Positions 18,420 to 26,885 of a stretch of DNA of 64,000 nt are shown here, one piece after another. How positions within the stretch are numbered: the stretch's first letter is position 1; each line of letters starts with the position of its first letter. The notes under the pieces were generated by a model that was not told the origin of the DNA, did no database searches, and worked only from the letters and a program-made list of their open reading frames with translations. Source of the DNA: Treponema sp. UBA6367 (lineage in GTDB: Bacteria > Spirochaetota > Spirochaetia > Treponematales > Treponemataceae); the NCBI GenBank assembly GCA_002437725.1, contig DJRF01000024.1, positions 14,009-78,008 on the forward strand, written 5' to 3'. The position numbers and the translations under genes were made by a program.

Positions 18420-19715
18420 TCACCCTTCAATCCAAGCCAGCTCTTTGCCATTTCCATCTTTGTCGTATTCGTAAACAGTTTGATTTTTGTAGTCTAGCTT
18501 GTAGATTGCCGCTTCCTGGCTTTTGTTCCATTCCAAAGTTTTTTCATCCTGAAAATAAATGTTTTTTGAAAACCAAGCGCAGTCTTCCTTCATTTCGCAG
18601 TAAATTTGATTTCCATAAGGCATTTGAACATGTTTTATTTGATTTCCTCCAGTTTTTGGGTAAATTGTACATTCAAGACCTTCTAAATATTCTTTTGTTT
18701 CTATACTGTGAAGTTGTTTTCCTGTTACATATATATTTTCGCCATACTCATACGCAGAAAAAAAAGTTTTTGAGTCTTCTTCTGCATATTTTATTCCTGT
18801 ATATTGAATATCAAAATTTTCAAACGAATTTATTCTATAAAGAAATCGAATAAACAAATACTTACTTGAAGGATTTTCATAATAATCATCATTCCAAATA
18901 TTTATCTCCATAAATCTTTGATTTGAATTGGAAGAAAAAGTTATTAATCTAGAATTGCAAAAATAATTTTCTAAATCTTCATCAAAATTATCTTTTATAA
19001 AATTAGTATGAAAAATTTTTTGAGGTTCTATATCATAGAGATATTTTTTTTGAGAATCAGATAGGTTTATCAATTTAAAATCTATATCTTTATTTTTAGA
19101 ATAGCTTTCATCCTTTACGGCAACTGTATAATAATTTTCGTTTTCATAAAAACATTCACCAATAGATAAAAGTTTTATCTTATCGAATGATATATTACTT
19201 TTTTTAATGATGTTACCCTCAGTGTCTAAAAATCTTACAGCAACTCCAATTCTAGAATCTGCATAAGTTGATGTTACAATCATACCATTGCCAGAATTTC
19301 CTTCTGGAATAGCAACAACTCCAGAAGGCTTCATATCAAGTTCTATATATCGCATTTCACCAGTTTTGCAGTCAAGCCTAATCAACGAACGTTGAAGACC
19401 TGAACCTATAAACCAAATCACGCCATTTAGAACAGTCATATCTTTTACATCTAACGCACGCTCCGTTCCTTTGCCCCATTTTGATTCGTCTGTATGCAAG
19501 CTGTATTTATGAACTAATTTATTTGTTTTGCTGTTCCACACTTGAATTTGCTGAGGGTAAAGCGTTGCTGCCAAAACATAATCTTCGCTCCATTCTAAAG
19601 GTTCCATTTTATTAAAAAAGTAACTGTCTGGCTTTTTGCTATAAGATGGCGACAATTCGCAACTTGTAAAAATCAATAAAGAAAATATGTAGACAAAAAG
19701 AAATAGTTTTTTCAT
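18420..19715 (-). CDS. Putative lipoprotein with propeller-like repeats
   Basis: A 431-residue protein with a short signal peptide and lipobox FTSC (cysteine at residue 19). The mature part is beta-rich with repeated short strands and Trp/Tyr/Asp turns (for example LAATLYPQQIQVWNSKTNK), like a WD or PQQ-type propeller, so a surface or periplasmic beta-propeller is likely. No catalytic motif was seen. Upstream of its start lies the 21-bp repeat array. It precedes parC by about 130 bases, a gap that contains two direct copies of CAATAGATTTG. Confidence 0.65.
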   Translation of the reverse strand: MKKLFLFVYIFSLLIFTSCELSPSYSKKPDSYFFNKMEPLEWSEDYVLAATLYPQQIQVWNSKTNKLVHKYSLHTDESKWGKGTERALDVKDMTVLNGVIWFIGSGLQRSLIRLDCKTGEMRYIELDMKPSGVVAIPEGNSGNGMIVTSTYADSRIGVAVRFLDTEGNIIKKSNISFDKIKLLSIGECFYENENYYTVAVKDESYSKNKDIDFKLINLSDSQKKYLYDIEPQKIFHTNFIKDNFDEDLENYFCNSRLITFSSNSNQRFMEINIWNDDYYENPSSKYLFIRFLYRINSFENFDIQYTGIKYAEEDSKTFFSAYEYGENIYVTGKQLHSIETKEYLEGLECTIYPKTGGNQIKHVQMPYGNQIYCEMKEDCAWFSKNIYFQDEKTLEWNKSQEAAIYKLDYKNQTVYEYDKDGNGKELAWIEG

Positions 19716-19788
19716 AAAGGTACACTTCTAATTCTCACACACTTTTTCAAAAAAAAAGCAATACGATTTTCTCCACTTTCAAAAGAAA

Positions 19789-19905
19789 TAACCAAGTTAC
19801 TAAAAAAATAACTAAGTTACCCTAAAAGGTAACCAAGTTACCCGCAAAAGTAACCAAGTTACCTTTTAAAGTAACCGAGTTACCGTTACTGCGAACTTGG
19901 TTACC
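19789..19905. repeat. Six-unit array of a 21-bp operator-like dyad
   Basis: TAACCAAGTTAC or a one-base variant occurs at 19789, 19809, 19830, 19851 and 19872, with a sixth copy inverted at 19894. The spacing is 20-22 bases, close to two helical turns. The best unit, GGTAACCAAGTTACC at 19828-19842, is a perfect dyad with a 3-base centre. The array fills the divergent intergenic region between the lipoprotein and pseudouridine synthase genes and could bind a cooperative regulator or form RNA hairpins. Confidence 0.85.
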
Positions 19906-19957
19906 TGCATACTTTTTTTATCTAGTAAACAAAAGCCATATTGCAACTCCGCTTTAT

Positions 19958-20971
19958 TTGTGGTTTATTAACAATGTGAAAGAAAGTACAAAATTCAAAC
20001 AGCAGCACAAGGCTGATTTTGGCCGCGAAAAAATAGAAATTCTATATGAAGATAAAGATATTGCCGTTATCTACAAGCCCGAAGGAATGTTGAGCGTTCC
20101 ATATCCAGGAAGCCATTCAAGAACAGCAATTGCGGTTCTTGAAAATATTATGAGAAAAGCAGGAACTTACAGTGCAAATCACCGACCTTTTACAGTACAC
20201 CGCCTTGACCGCGAAACAAGCGGCGTTATGATGTTTGCCCTGAACGAGCATGCTCAAAAAATTATTATGAACACCTGGCACAAAATGGTAACCGAACGCC
20301 TTTACAGAGCTGTTGCCGAAAATCCTGAACATGAAAAAGAATTGCCGCAAAGCGGAATAATTGAAGACGAACTTGCATACAATGCCTACAACGTAGGATT
20401 TGTTCCTAAACAAACGGACTTGCCAAACAAAAATGCAAAAAAGGAGCTTATCGCTTCAAAAAATAAAAACAATGAAAAATCTATATACCAGCGAAATTTA
20501 ACTATAAAAAATGGAAAAGCTGAATTCAAAACAATCTCCGCAAGAACTCATTACAAGATTATTGAGAGAGGCAAAACCCACACCCTTTTTGAATTAAGCC
20601 TTGATACAGGAAGAAAAAATCAGATTCGCGCGCACTTAGCATCCAAAGGCTACCCACTTGCAGGCGATGAAAACTATCGCTCAAAAACAGACCCGTTTGG
20701 TCGCCTTGCGTTGCACGCTCGCACTCTGGAGTTTTTTCACCCTTTTACGGGAAAAAAAATGAAATTTGAAATTCCAGAGCCAGAAAATTGGATTGACTGT
20801 GTAAAAAATCAAGTTGGAAGCCACAAAACTCCAATTTGGCAAGCAGATTCTAAAACACTAAGCAAAAACAACATTTATTCAGAAGTAAAAAAACAAAGAG
20901 AAAACCACTTTTCTTCAAAAAAACTTAACAAAATGGACTTTATTTCTAGAGGAAAAATTTACAAACACTGA
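19958..20971 (+). CDS. RluA-family pseudouridine synthase
   Basis: Converts specific uridines in rRNA or tRNA to pseudouridine. The 337-residue product has IAVIYKPEGM and the family signature HRLDRETSGVMMFA with the catalytic Asp near residue 91, then GRKNQIRAHLA and YPLAGDENYRSK. An N-terminal S4 domain is absent. A basic tail of about 50 residues follows the catalytic domain. No ATG precedes the conserved region; TTG at 19958 or GTG at 19976 must be the start and neither has a clear ribosome binding site. The gene is monocistronic and divergent from the lipoprotein gene. Confidence 0.88.
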   Translation: MWFINNVKESTKFKQQHKADFGREKIEILYEDKDIAVIYKPEGMLSVPYPGSHSRTAIAVLENIMRKAGTYSANHRPFTVHRLDRETSGVMMFALNEHAQKIIMNTWHKMVTERLYRAVAENPEHEKELPQSGIIEDELAYNAYNVGFVPKQTDLPNKNAKKELIASKNKNNEKSIYQRNLTIKNGKAEFKTISARTHYKIIERGKTHTLFELSLDTGRKNQIRAHLASKGYPLAGDENYRSKTDPFGRLALHARTLEFFHPFTGKKMKFEIPEPENWIDCVKNQVGSHKTPIWQADSKTLSKNNIYSEVKKQRENHFSSKKLNKMDFISRGKIYKH

Positions 20972-21017
20972 AATATAGGTATTTTTTATCAAAAAAATCT
21001 GCCCTTTTATTCTAGTT

Positions 21018-21073
21018 GAGTAAAAAATACCCGACACAGCGGGTCATTTTTACCAAAACGATATTTTTTACTC
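21018..21073. promoter_or_regulatory. Large interrupted palindrome upstream of hsp20
   Basis: GAGTAAAAAATA at 21018-21029 and its exact reverse complement TATTTTTTACTC at 21062-21073 flank a smaller CCCG/CGGG pair (21030-21043). It lies about 140-190 bases upstream of the sigma-54 promoter, a distance typical for enhancer sites of sigma-54 activators. It could instead be the terminator region of the upstream gene. Confidence 0.45.
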
Positions 21074-21149
21074 AAAAAAAAGCAATTTTCTAAATTTTAA
21101 AATCAAATTCTCCTGAAGCTTGGGTACAAAATGTTTTGCTTAAAACGTA

Positions 21150-21180
21150 TTTTGTTATATTACAAAGAAATATAACAAAA
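21150..21180. promoter_or_regulatory. Perfect inverted repeat, candidate activator site for hsp20
   Basis: TTTTGTTATATT (21150-21161) and AATATAACAAAA (21169-21180) are exact reverse complements with a 7-base gap. The centre lies about 50 bases upstream of the -24 element of the sigma-54 promoter, so it could bind an activator or repressor dimer. Confidence 0.5.
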
Positions 21181-21210
21181 ACATCTAGAAGAAGGAGTCT
21201 TATTCAAAAC

Positions 21211-21227
21211 TTGGCACGAATCTTGCT
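21211..21227 (+). promoter_or_regulatory. Sigma-54 (-24/-12) promoter of hsp20
   Basis: TTGGCACGAATCTTGCT matches the sigma-54 consensus TGGCACG-N4-TTGC(A/T) at every conserved base, with the invariant GG and GC exactly 10 bases apart. Transcription would start near 21238, leaving a leader of about 55 bases before the hsp20 ATG. Confidence 0.8.
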
Positions 21228-21292
21228 TTATATAAAGTGAAAGCCAAAAAGGTTTTCAGAAACTTTAGAAATTAATAATAAGAGGTAATATT

Positions 21293-21724
21293 ATGAACGA
21301 ACTTTCACTTTTTAATGATTTTTTTGACGATTTGATGAATCCTGGATATGGATTTCCTGCTTATGGCAAAAAATCTTTCTTCCACGAACCAAAAGTTGAT
21401 GTAAAGCAATCAAAAGATAATTACACTCTTCAAATGGATCTTCCTGGAAAAACAGACAAAGATGTAAATATCGAACTTGATCACAATACATTGATAATTT
21501 CTTCTGCAAAAGAAGAGAAGAAAGAAGAAAAGTCTGACAAAAAGAGCGATGACAAATGGATTGTAAGGGAACGCTCTTACAGCCAGTTTAGCCGAAGATT
21601 TGCGCTTCCTGAAGATGTTGCTTCAGATAAAATTAGCGCCACTGTAAAAGACGGCGTTTTGACAGTAACAATGCCACGAAAGGCTTTGACTGAACCAAAA
21701 CGCATTGCAATAACAGCTAACTAA
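21293..21724 (+). CDS. Small heat-shock protein Hsp20 / alpha-crystallin family
   Basis: ATP-independent holdase that binds unfolding proteins in the cytoplasm. The 143-residue chain has a short N-terminal arm, an alpha-crystallin domain from about residue 30 (EPKVDVKQSKDNYTLQMDLPG) to 130 (the SDKISATVKDGVLTVTMP block with the GVL motif) and a C-terminal extension (PKRIAI, an IxI-like motif). A Lys/Glu-rich insertion (about residues 73-87) is longer than usual. The ATG has AGAGGTAATATT in front. Transcription is probably sigma-54 dependent, and a strong terminator follows the stop, so it is monocistronic. Confidence 0.94.
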   Translation: MNELSLFNDFFDDLMNPGYGFPAYGKKSFFHEPKVDVKQSKDNYTLQMDLPGKTDKDVNIELDHNTLIISSAKEEKKEEKSDKKSDDKWIVRERSYSQFSRRFALPEDVASDKISATVKDGVLTVTMPRKALTEPKRIAITAN

Positions 21725-21738
21725 AATTGCTGACTAAA

Positions 21739-21781
21739 AAGAGTCCTGGAAGCTGAATAAACTTCCAGGACTCTTTTTTTT
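21739..21781 (+). terminator. Rho-independent terminator of hsp20
   Basis: A perfect 12-bp stem, GAGTCCTGGAAG (21741-21752) with CTTCCAGGACTC (21762-21773), a 9-base loop and a run of eight or more T. It lies 15 bases after the hsp20 stop codon. Confidence 0.95.
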
Positions 21782-21788
21782 ACTTTTA

Positions 21789-21845
21789 TGTCGAAAGCCA
21801 AATTTTTTATAAATGTGAAAAATACTTTCAGCGAATTTTCAGCCT
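21789..21845 (+). repeat. Fragment of the foldback repeat
   Basis: Contains TTTTTTATAAATGTGAAAAA followed by CTTTCAGCGAATTTTCA, matching the left third of copies C and D; the remaining two thirds are absent. It lies between the hsp20 terminator and the asd stop. Confidence 0.65.
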
Positions 21846-21853
21846 AAAAAACT

Positions 21854-22951
21854 TTAATCAAAAAATCCACGTGCTTTTAAAAGTTCTGCATTAAGTATAC
21901 CGCCAAGAGCAGCACCTCGCTTTGTATTGTGGCTTAATGCAACAAACTTTACATCAAAAACCGGACACTTGCGGAGGCGGCCAATTACACAAGCCATTCC
22001 TTTTTCTGTTTCGCGGTCACGGCGTGGCTGAGGACGATTTTCTTCGTGGCGGACAACAATTGGATGCTCTGGTGCGGATGGCAACTTTAATTCCTGCGGC
22101 AAAGAAGTAAATGAAGCCCAAACGCGTTCAATTTCTTCCAATGAAGGTTTTTTGTTTTCTGGCAAATCAAATTCCAAAGAAACCGTTGCTGTATGTCCGT
22201 CAACAACAGGAACTCTTGTGCAAGTAGAGCTCACCAACGGTCCTGCGGAATTTACTATGGTTCCATTGTGAACTGTTCCTAAAATCTTTAGACATTCTTT
22301 TTCTGTTTTTTCTTCTTCGCCACCAATAAACGGAACGATATTGTCTATCATATCAAAAGAAGGAACTCCAGGATAACCTGCCCCAGATGTAGCTTGAAGA
22401 GTTGTTACAATCATTCTTTTTACAGGATAGCCAGCTTGAATCAATGCATACAAAGGCATCATATAAGTTTGAAGGGAACAATTCGGTTTTACGGCAATAA
22501 AGCCTTTATCCCATCCGTGATGCTTTTTTTGCTCCTCAATGACATCAAGGTGACTATAGTTTATTTCTGGAATCAACATAGGAACATCTTCTGTCCAACG
22601 GTTTGCAGATGCATTTGAGACTACAGGTATTCCTTCAGCAGCATAGGCCGCTTCCAAGGCTTTAATTTCATCCTTTCCCATTTCAAGAGCGCTAAACACA
22701 AAACGGCACTTTCCCAAGGCGGCTTTTTCGTCATTTGCATCTTGAACAATTAAATCTGCAACTCCAGAAGGAATTTCAGCACCTATAAGCCAGCGGTTAG
22801 CAACGGCTTCTTTGTAAGACTTTCCTGCAGAGCGAGGAGATGCCGCTACGTAAGAAACTTCAAACCAAGGATGATTTTCCAAGAGCTTTATATAACGCTG
22901 GCCTACCATTCCAGTAGCGCCAAGAACACCAACTTTTATTTTTTCTGCCAT
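21854..22951 (-). CDS. asd: Aspartate-semialdehyde dehydrogenase
   Basis: Reduces beta-aspartyl phosphate to aspartate semialdehyde, the branch point to lysine/diaminopimelate, threonine and methionine. The 365-residue enzyme has the NADP site VGVLGATGMVGQRY at the N-terminus, the catalytic cysteine in KPNCSLQT near residue 156, and the ATSGAGYPG loop. The sequence is of the fungal/archaeal-like subclass rather than the E. coli type, judged from length and the VKPNCS context. A GGGGGAA ribosome binding site lies 6 bases before the ATG. It sits downstream of dapA on the same strand, which makes a two-gene lysine-branch unit. Confidence 0.95.
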   Translation of the reverse strand: MAEKIKVGVLGATGMVGQRYIKLLENHPWFEVSYVAASPRSAGKSYKEAVANRWLIGAEIPSGVADLIVQDANDEKAALGKCRFVFSALEMGKDEIKALEAAYAAEGIPVVSNASANRWTEDVPMLIPEINYSHLDVIEEQKKHHGWDKGFIAVKPNCSLQTYMMPLYALIQAGYPVKRMIVTTLQATSGAGYPGVPSFDMIDNIVPFIGGEEEKTEKECLKILGTVHNGTIVNSAGPLVSSTCTRVPVVDGHTATVSLEFDLPENKKPSLEEIERVWASFTSLPQELKLPSAPEHPIVVRHEENRPQPRRDRETEKGMACVIGRLRKCPVFDVKFVALSHNTKRGAALGGILNAELLKARGFFD

Positions 22952-23001
22952 AACATTCCCCCATTTATAAAATTAAATACGTCTGACCAAGGTACGCTTA
23001 C

Positions 23002-23017
23002 GCTCAAGCCCTTGAGC
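23002..23017. other. Short palindrome between dapA and asd
   Basis: GCTCAAG and CTTGAGC form a 16-bp palindrome in the gap between dapA and asd. It could be a weak hairpin in the transcript; no lysine riboswitch architecture was recognised around it. Confidence 0.3.
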
Positions 23018-23055
23018 CAGCCCTTTTTAAGGCTTGTATAAACCTTAAATCAAAC

Positions 23056-23961
23056 TTAAAGTCCACATTCACTTATAGCGTTTTCTATTACTCTTTTTGC
23101 GCTCTCTTTTACTTCTACAAGAGGCAGACGGACGCACGGTTTCATCACCCCTTTTAAGCTAAGTGCATATTTTATAGAAGTAGGATTACCATCTACAAAA
23201 GCAGCCTTAAAGAAAGGTAATAACCTGTAATGAATTTCGCGAGTTTTTTCAAAATTGCCTTCAAGTCCATAGTGAACCATTTGAGTAATCAAAGAAGGAC
23301 AAAAATTTGAAACAACGCTAAAAACTCCGTCTCCACCAGCCGCAAGCAAAGGAAGTGTAAGTCCATCGTCACCAGAAATAACTGAAAAATCTGGATTTTT
23401 TGCCTTTATTGCGGCAATAACGTCCATCATCTGATTTATGTTTCCACTAGCTTCCTTTACGGCAATTATATTTGGCAAAGAAGCTATTCGAGCCATTGTA
23501 GCAGTATCTATATTTTTTCCAGTTCTTCCCTGAATGTTGTACACAACAATAGGTATTCCTACTTTAGAAACTTCTTCAAAATGGCGAAAAACGCCTTCGT
23601 CGCTAGGTTTATTGTAGTAAGGAGTAACAACTAAAGCTGCGTCTGCGCCGGCTTTTTCTGCTCTTTTGCAATAGCGCACAGCGTCCCGCGTGCAGTTAGA
23701 ACCAGAACCTAAAATCACATTGATTTTTTTATTATTAGCCTTTTCAAAAGCCCTTACTTCTTCAAAGGAAATTTTTATAAGCTCGTCCTCTTCTTCCTCT
23801 GTAAGAGTAGGTGTTTCTGCAGTTGTTCCGAGCGGAAGTATACCATCAATTCCAGCTTCCAACTGAGATTTGACAAGTTTTCGATAACATTCGTAATCAA
23901 CAGACTCATCTTCATGCATAGGAGTAACCAATGCTGTCATTGCACCACTTAACTTAATCAT
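23056..23961 (-). CDS. dapA: 4-hydroxy-tetrahydrodipicolinate synthase
   Basis: Condenses pyruvate with aspartate semialdehyde, the first committed step to diaminopimelate and lysine. The 301-residue protein has GAMTALVTPM at the start, GTTAETPTL, VTPYYNKPS with the proton-relay tyrosine, and IIAVKEASGN with the Schiff-base lysine near residue 163. Length is normal. The open frame reaches 38 codons further upstream, but the ATG at 23961 has a strong GGGGGA ribosome binding site and starts exactly at the family N-terminus. It is followed by asd and divergent from the membrane regulator gene. Confidence 0.96.
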   Translation of the reverse strand: MIKLSGAMTALVTPMHEDESVDYECYRKLVKSQLEAGIDGILPLGTTAETPTLTEEEEDELIKISFEEVRAFEKANNKKINVILGSGSNCTRDAVRYCKRAEKAGADAALVVTPYYNKPSDEGVFRHFEEVSKVGIPIVVYNIQGRTGKNIDTATMARIASLPNIIAVKEASGNINQMMDVIAAIKAKNPDFSVISGDDGLTLPLLAAGGDGVFSVVSNFCPSLITQMVHYGLEGNFEKTREIHYRLLPFFKAAFVDGNPTSIKYALSLKGVMKPCVRLPLVEVKESAKRVIENAISECGL

Positions 23962-24128
23962 ATTTCCCCCAAACAGGTATGCAAACCTTTTTTGGTTGAG
24001 TATGCCACTTTTAATGAATTTTATCAATTCATTAATAGATTTTACAACTTGAAAGTCGAATTTTATAGAATACATTAAATTTTATTTTCTTAATGCAAAT
24101 CTGCACAAAATATGATAAAATTTCTTTC

Positions 24129-26867
24129 ATGAAAAGCCTGTTTTATATTGTATTGCTTCTTTTCGCAGGTAAAAATGTTCAGACTCTGAATCTTTCCACA
24201 TTTTATACAAGTTCAAAAAATCTTAAGGCAGACGAAATAGTCTCTTCTGATTTTAAGCAGAACAATTACGTAAATTCGCATAAAAAAAACAACGTCTGCT
24301 GGATTGAAACTTCCGTTCCTGTAAATATCATTAATAAAGAGCAAAGTGTCCTTTGCTTTGGGCAGGAAACTTTTTATCAGGCAGATATTTTTATCCAATC
24401 AAAAAACAGCGAATGGATTTATATTGGAAAAACAGGAAACGCCATAAAAAAAGCAGACAAAACCGTGGATACCTGGCTAAACTGCATATATCTTCCGCAA
24501 AATAATAATTATATCGATAGAAATTCTTCGTCTTTGCCAGTAAGAATCAAAATACAAACCTACCACCCTTCGCTTGTAAAGATTTATTTTATGTCTGCAA
24601 AGAATTACACGTCTCTTGTAACAGGATTAACGATAATCTTTTCGATTATTGGCGGAATTTGCATTTCTGCTATAGTTTTTATCATATTCACCTGCGTAAC
24701 TTTTAAAGAATATGACGGCATCTTTCTTGCATTTTTATGCTTTTCGCTTATTCTCTATATTTTTTCTTCAATGGGAATCGGAAGTTTCTACATCTGGCCA
24801 TTTTTGACAAGTATAAAAACTGCCTATAAAGTATCCTATTTTACAATAACGACTTCTTATCTATGCCTTATAATCACACTTCACAGATATTATGGAAAAA
24901 TCCCGAACATATTTCCGCCTTGGTATTATAATTTTTCGAACTGTTTTTCTTTAATACTAATAAGCGTTTTTTCCGCAGGATTGTTCTTATGTATTCTTCC
25001 GATTGAGAATGTAATTTTTTCTTTTAGCGTACTTTCTATTTCATTCTTTCTTCTGATAATTCTTTTGATTCAAACTTACGAATCTATTGTGTACAATCCT
25101 ATGTGCAATATAAAACTTACTTTAATTTGGATTTTTGTTGCTCTGCTAGTTTTTATCCAACAGTGCTGTTTGAACTTTAGATTTATTTTTAAGGATATAA
25201 GATTTTTTAAACTTGCCGACCAAGACCTCGCCATGCCGCAAATAATTTGCTTTGCAGTTATTGCCGTTTCAACGCTATATAAACTTAATTTCAAAATTCG
25301 AAACCGTTCTGCGCTGAATCAGCTGACCCAGAAAAAACTAAAAGAGCAAGTAAAACAAGAAACGAAAAGAAACTTTGTATATTCAAAACTTACAACGTTG
25401 CTTGCAAATCCTTTTCAAGTTATATTTGCCAGTTTTGAAAAATGCAAAAACAAGCTGCCAGCGGAGCTGTTTGACAATGTAAACGAAAGTTTGAATATTT
25501 CCAGAACGCTTACATATTGCCTTTTTGCCCTTCAAAATTATGAGCGTTACCCTGTAAATAAACGAACAGATTTTGAGCCTATAGATTTATACACCTTTAT
25601 TGAAGAAACAACAGAAAAAGATATTGCAACTATTAAAAAATGCGGAACCTTTCTTGATGTTCAAAAGAAAATCTTGCCTGGAACTTGCATCTTTTCAAAT
25701 CGAAATTTTCTTATGCTGATTTTAAAATTTCCGCTCCAGTTGGCTATAAAAAAAACTATACCTCAAACGACTTTAAATGTCTCTTACGAATATGAAAACT
25801 ACACTTTTATTTATTCTATACACTTTTTTTCAGAACCAATAACACGCTACGAATCTGAAGTCTTATTAAATTTAGAATTATCCGAAACAGAAGCGAGCAA
25901 AGTTTCAAAAGATTTTATAGAAAATGTTATTAACACCTGGGGAGTTCAAATGAATATTGTAAAAAGAATCGTTGAGCTCTACAATGGGCAAATAACTATA
26001 ATTCCAGATTCTTACGGAAACACAATTTCTATCAGGCTTTCTTTGGAACCAATGCCGTTTAATTTGCACAGTTTTTACTCTTTAGAAAAATTTGAAAAAA
26101 GCAGTTCTTCCTTTCTAGAACCCGAAGAACCAAAACAAGCAGGCGGCAACTTAAAAAAGATTTTTATCCTAGATGAAAACCCTGATATTCAAAAGATTTT
26201 TGCAGAACAATTTTCTTCATACTTTAAAGTTTTTACATACGGCAGCAGTTATAATCTTTTAAAAAACGTAGAAACGGAATCTCCTGATGTAATTGTGGTT
26301 TCCCTTACAATTTCCGGAACAAATACATTTGAGCTTTTGACGGGGACAGATATTCCTAAAAAAATACCTTTTTTTGTGACTGCAAAAAATGTTTGCGCAT
26401 CAACTGTTATAGAACTGCTTAAGATGGGAGCAACTGATGTTTTTCAAAAGCCATTCAACATAGAATTAGTTCTTCAAAGAATTCTTGCTGTAATACGAAA
26501 CCGCAATAATTATGCAAAAATGTTAATTTCTTCTGTAAACGAAACCTTGCAAAACAGTTTGCTCGGTACAACAGAAAGCAAAGAAACTGAATCAATTGAA
26601 AAATTTAAGGAACACGCTGATAACACAAAACAAATAGAAAAACAAGAAAAATCCCCTGACAATGCGGCTATGAATGCGTTATTCACTTCTGCAAATCTTA
26701 CTGAAAAAGAAGCATCTATTGCAGCCATGGTAGCGGCAAGCATGAGCGACAAAGAAATTGCAGCCATTCTAAAAATTTCGCCTGCAACGGTTGCAACGCA
26801 CAATAAAAATATCTACAAAAAGATTGGAATCCATAGCCGCCATGAATTGATTGAGAAATTAAAGTAA
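24129..26867 (+). CDS. Membrane regulator: 7TM sensor, degenerate kinase, degenerate receiver and LuxR DNA-binding domain
   Basis: A 912-residue protein. Residues 1-20 are a signal peptide; 20-160 an extracytoplasmic sensor of the 7TMR-DISM type; 160-390 seven hydrophobic helices; 390-415 a basic coiled coil; 415-650 a histidine-kinase-like region; 676-790 a receiver-like domain; 855-911 a LuxR helix-turn-helix (LTEKEASIAAMVAASMSDKE, SPATVATHNKNIYKK). The kinase region has no recognisable phospho-accepting His box, and its nucleotide site keeps only a remnant (VQMNIVKRIVELYNGQI). In the receiver the phosphate-accepting Asp is replaced by Ser725 (VVSLTISG), while the FQKPF lysine is kept. It likely acts as a membrane-tethered transcription regulator without phosphotransfer. 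aroC follows 18 bases later. Confidence 0.85.
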   Translation: MKSLFYIVLLLFAGKNVQTLNLSTFYTSSKNLKADEIVSSDFKQNNYVNSHKKNNVCWIETSVPVNIINKEQSVLCFGQETFYQADIFIQSKNSEWIYIGKTGNAIKKADKTVDTWLNCIYLPQNNNYIDRNSSSLPVRIKIQTYHPSLVKIYFMSAKNYTSLVTGLTIIFSIIGGICISAIVFIIFTCVTFKEYDGIFLAFLCFSLILYIFSSMGIGSFYIWPFLTSIKTAYKVSYFTITTSYLCLIITLHRYYGKIPNIFPPWYYNFSNCFSLILISVFSAGLFLCILPIENVIFSFSVLSISFFLLIILLIQTYESIVYNPMCNIKLTLIWIFVALLVFIQQCCLNFRFIFKDIRFFKLADQDLAMPQIICFAVIAVSTLYKLNFKIRNRSALNQLTQKKLKEQVKQETKRNFVYSKLTTLLANPFQVIFASFEKCKNKLPAELFDNVNESLNISRTLTYCLFALQNYERYPVNKRTDFEPIDLYTFIEETTEKDIATIKKCGTFLDVQKKILPGTCIFSNRNFLMLILKFPLQLAIKKTIPQTTLNVSYEYENYTFIYSIHFFSEPITRYESEVLLNLELSETEASKVSKDFIENVINTWGVQMNIVKRIVELYNGQITIIPDSYGNTISIRLSLEPMPFNLHSFYSLEKFEKSSSSFLEPEEPKQAGGNLKKIFILDENPDIQKIFAEQFSSYFKVFTYGSSYNLLKNVETESPDVIVVSLTISGTNTFELLTGTDIPKKIPFFVTAKNVCASTVIELLKMGATDVFQKPFNIELVLQRILAVIRNRNNYAKMLISSVNETLQNSLLGTTESKETESIEKFKEHADNTKQIEKQEKSPDNAAMNALFTSANLTEKEASIAAMVAASMSDKEIAAILKISPATVATHNKNIYKKIGIHSRHELIEKLK

Positions 26868-26885
26868 ATATGTTAATCTTCTGCC

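Noticed and set aside
19789..19905. CRISPR array
   Set aside because: Units are short, spacing is 21 bases with no unique spacers, and no cas genes are near.
19826..19957. Open frame through the 21-bp array, giving heptapeptide repeats fused to the pseudouridine synthase
   Set aside because: 21 is a multiple of 3 so the frame stays open by design; there is no ATG, GTG or TTG in the repeat part and no ribosome binding site.
22952..23055. Lysine riboswitch between dapA and asd
   Set aside because: Too short and lacking the five-helix lysine aptamer layout; only a small palindrome is present.
24049..24070. Foldback repeat fragment before the membrane regulator gene
   Set aside because: Similarity is limited to AAAGTCGAATTTTATA; could be chance in AT-rich DNA.
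23962..24075. Longer start for dapA (38 extra residues)
   Set aside because: The extra part does not match the family, and ATG 23961 has a strong ribosome binding site.
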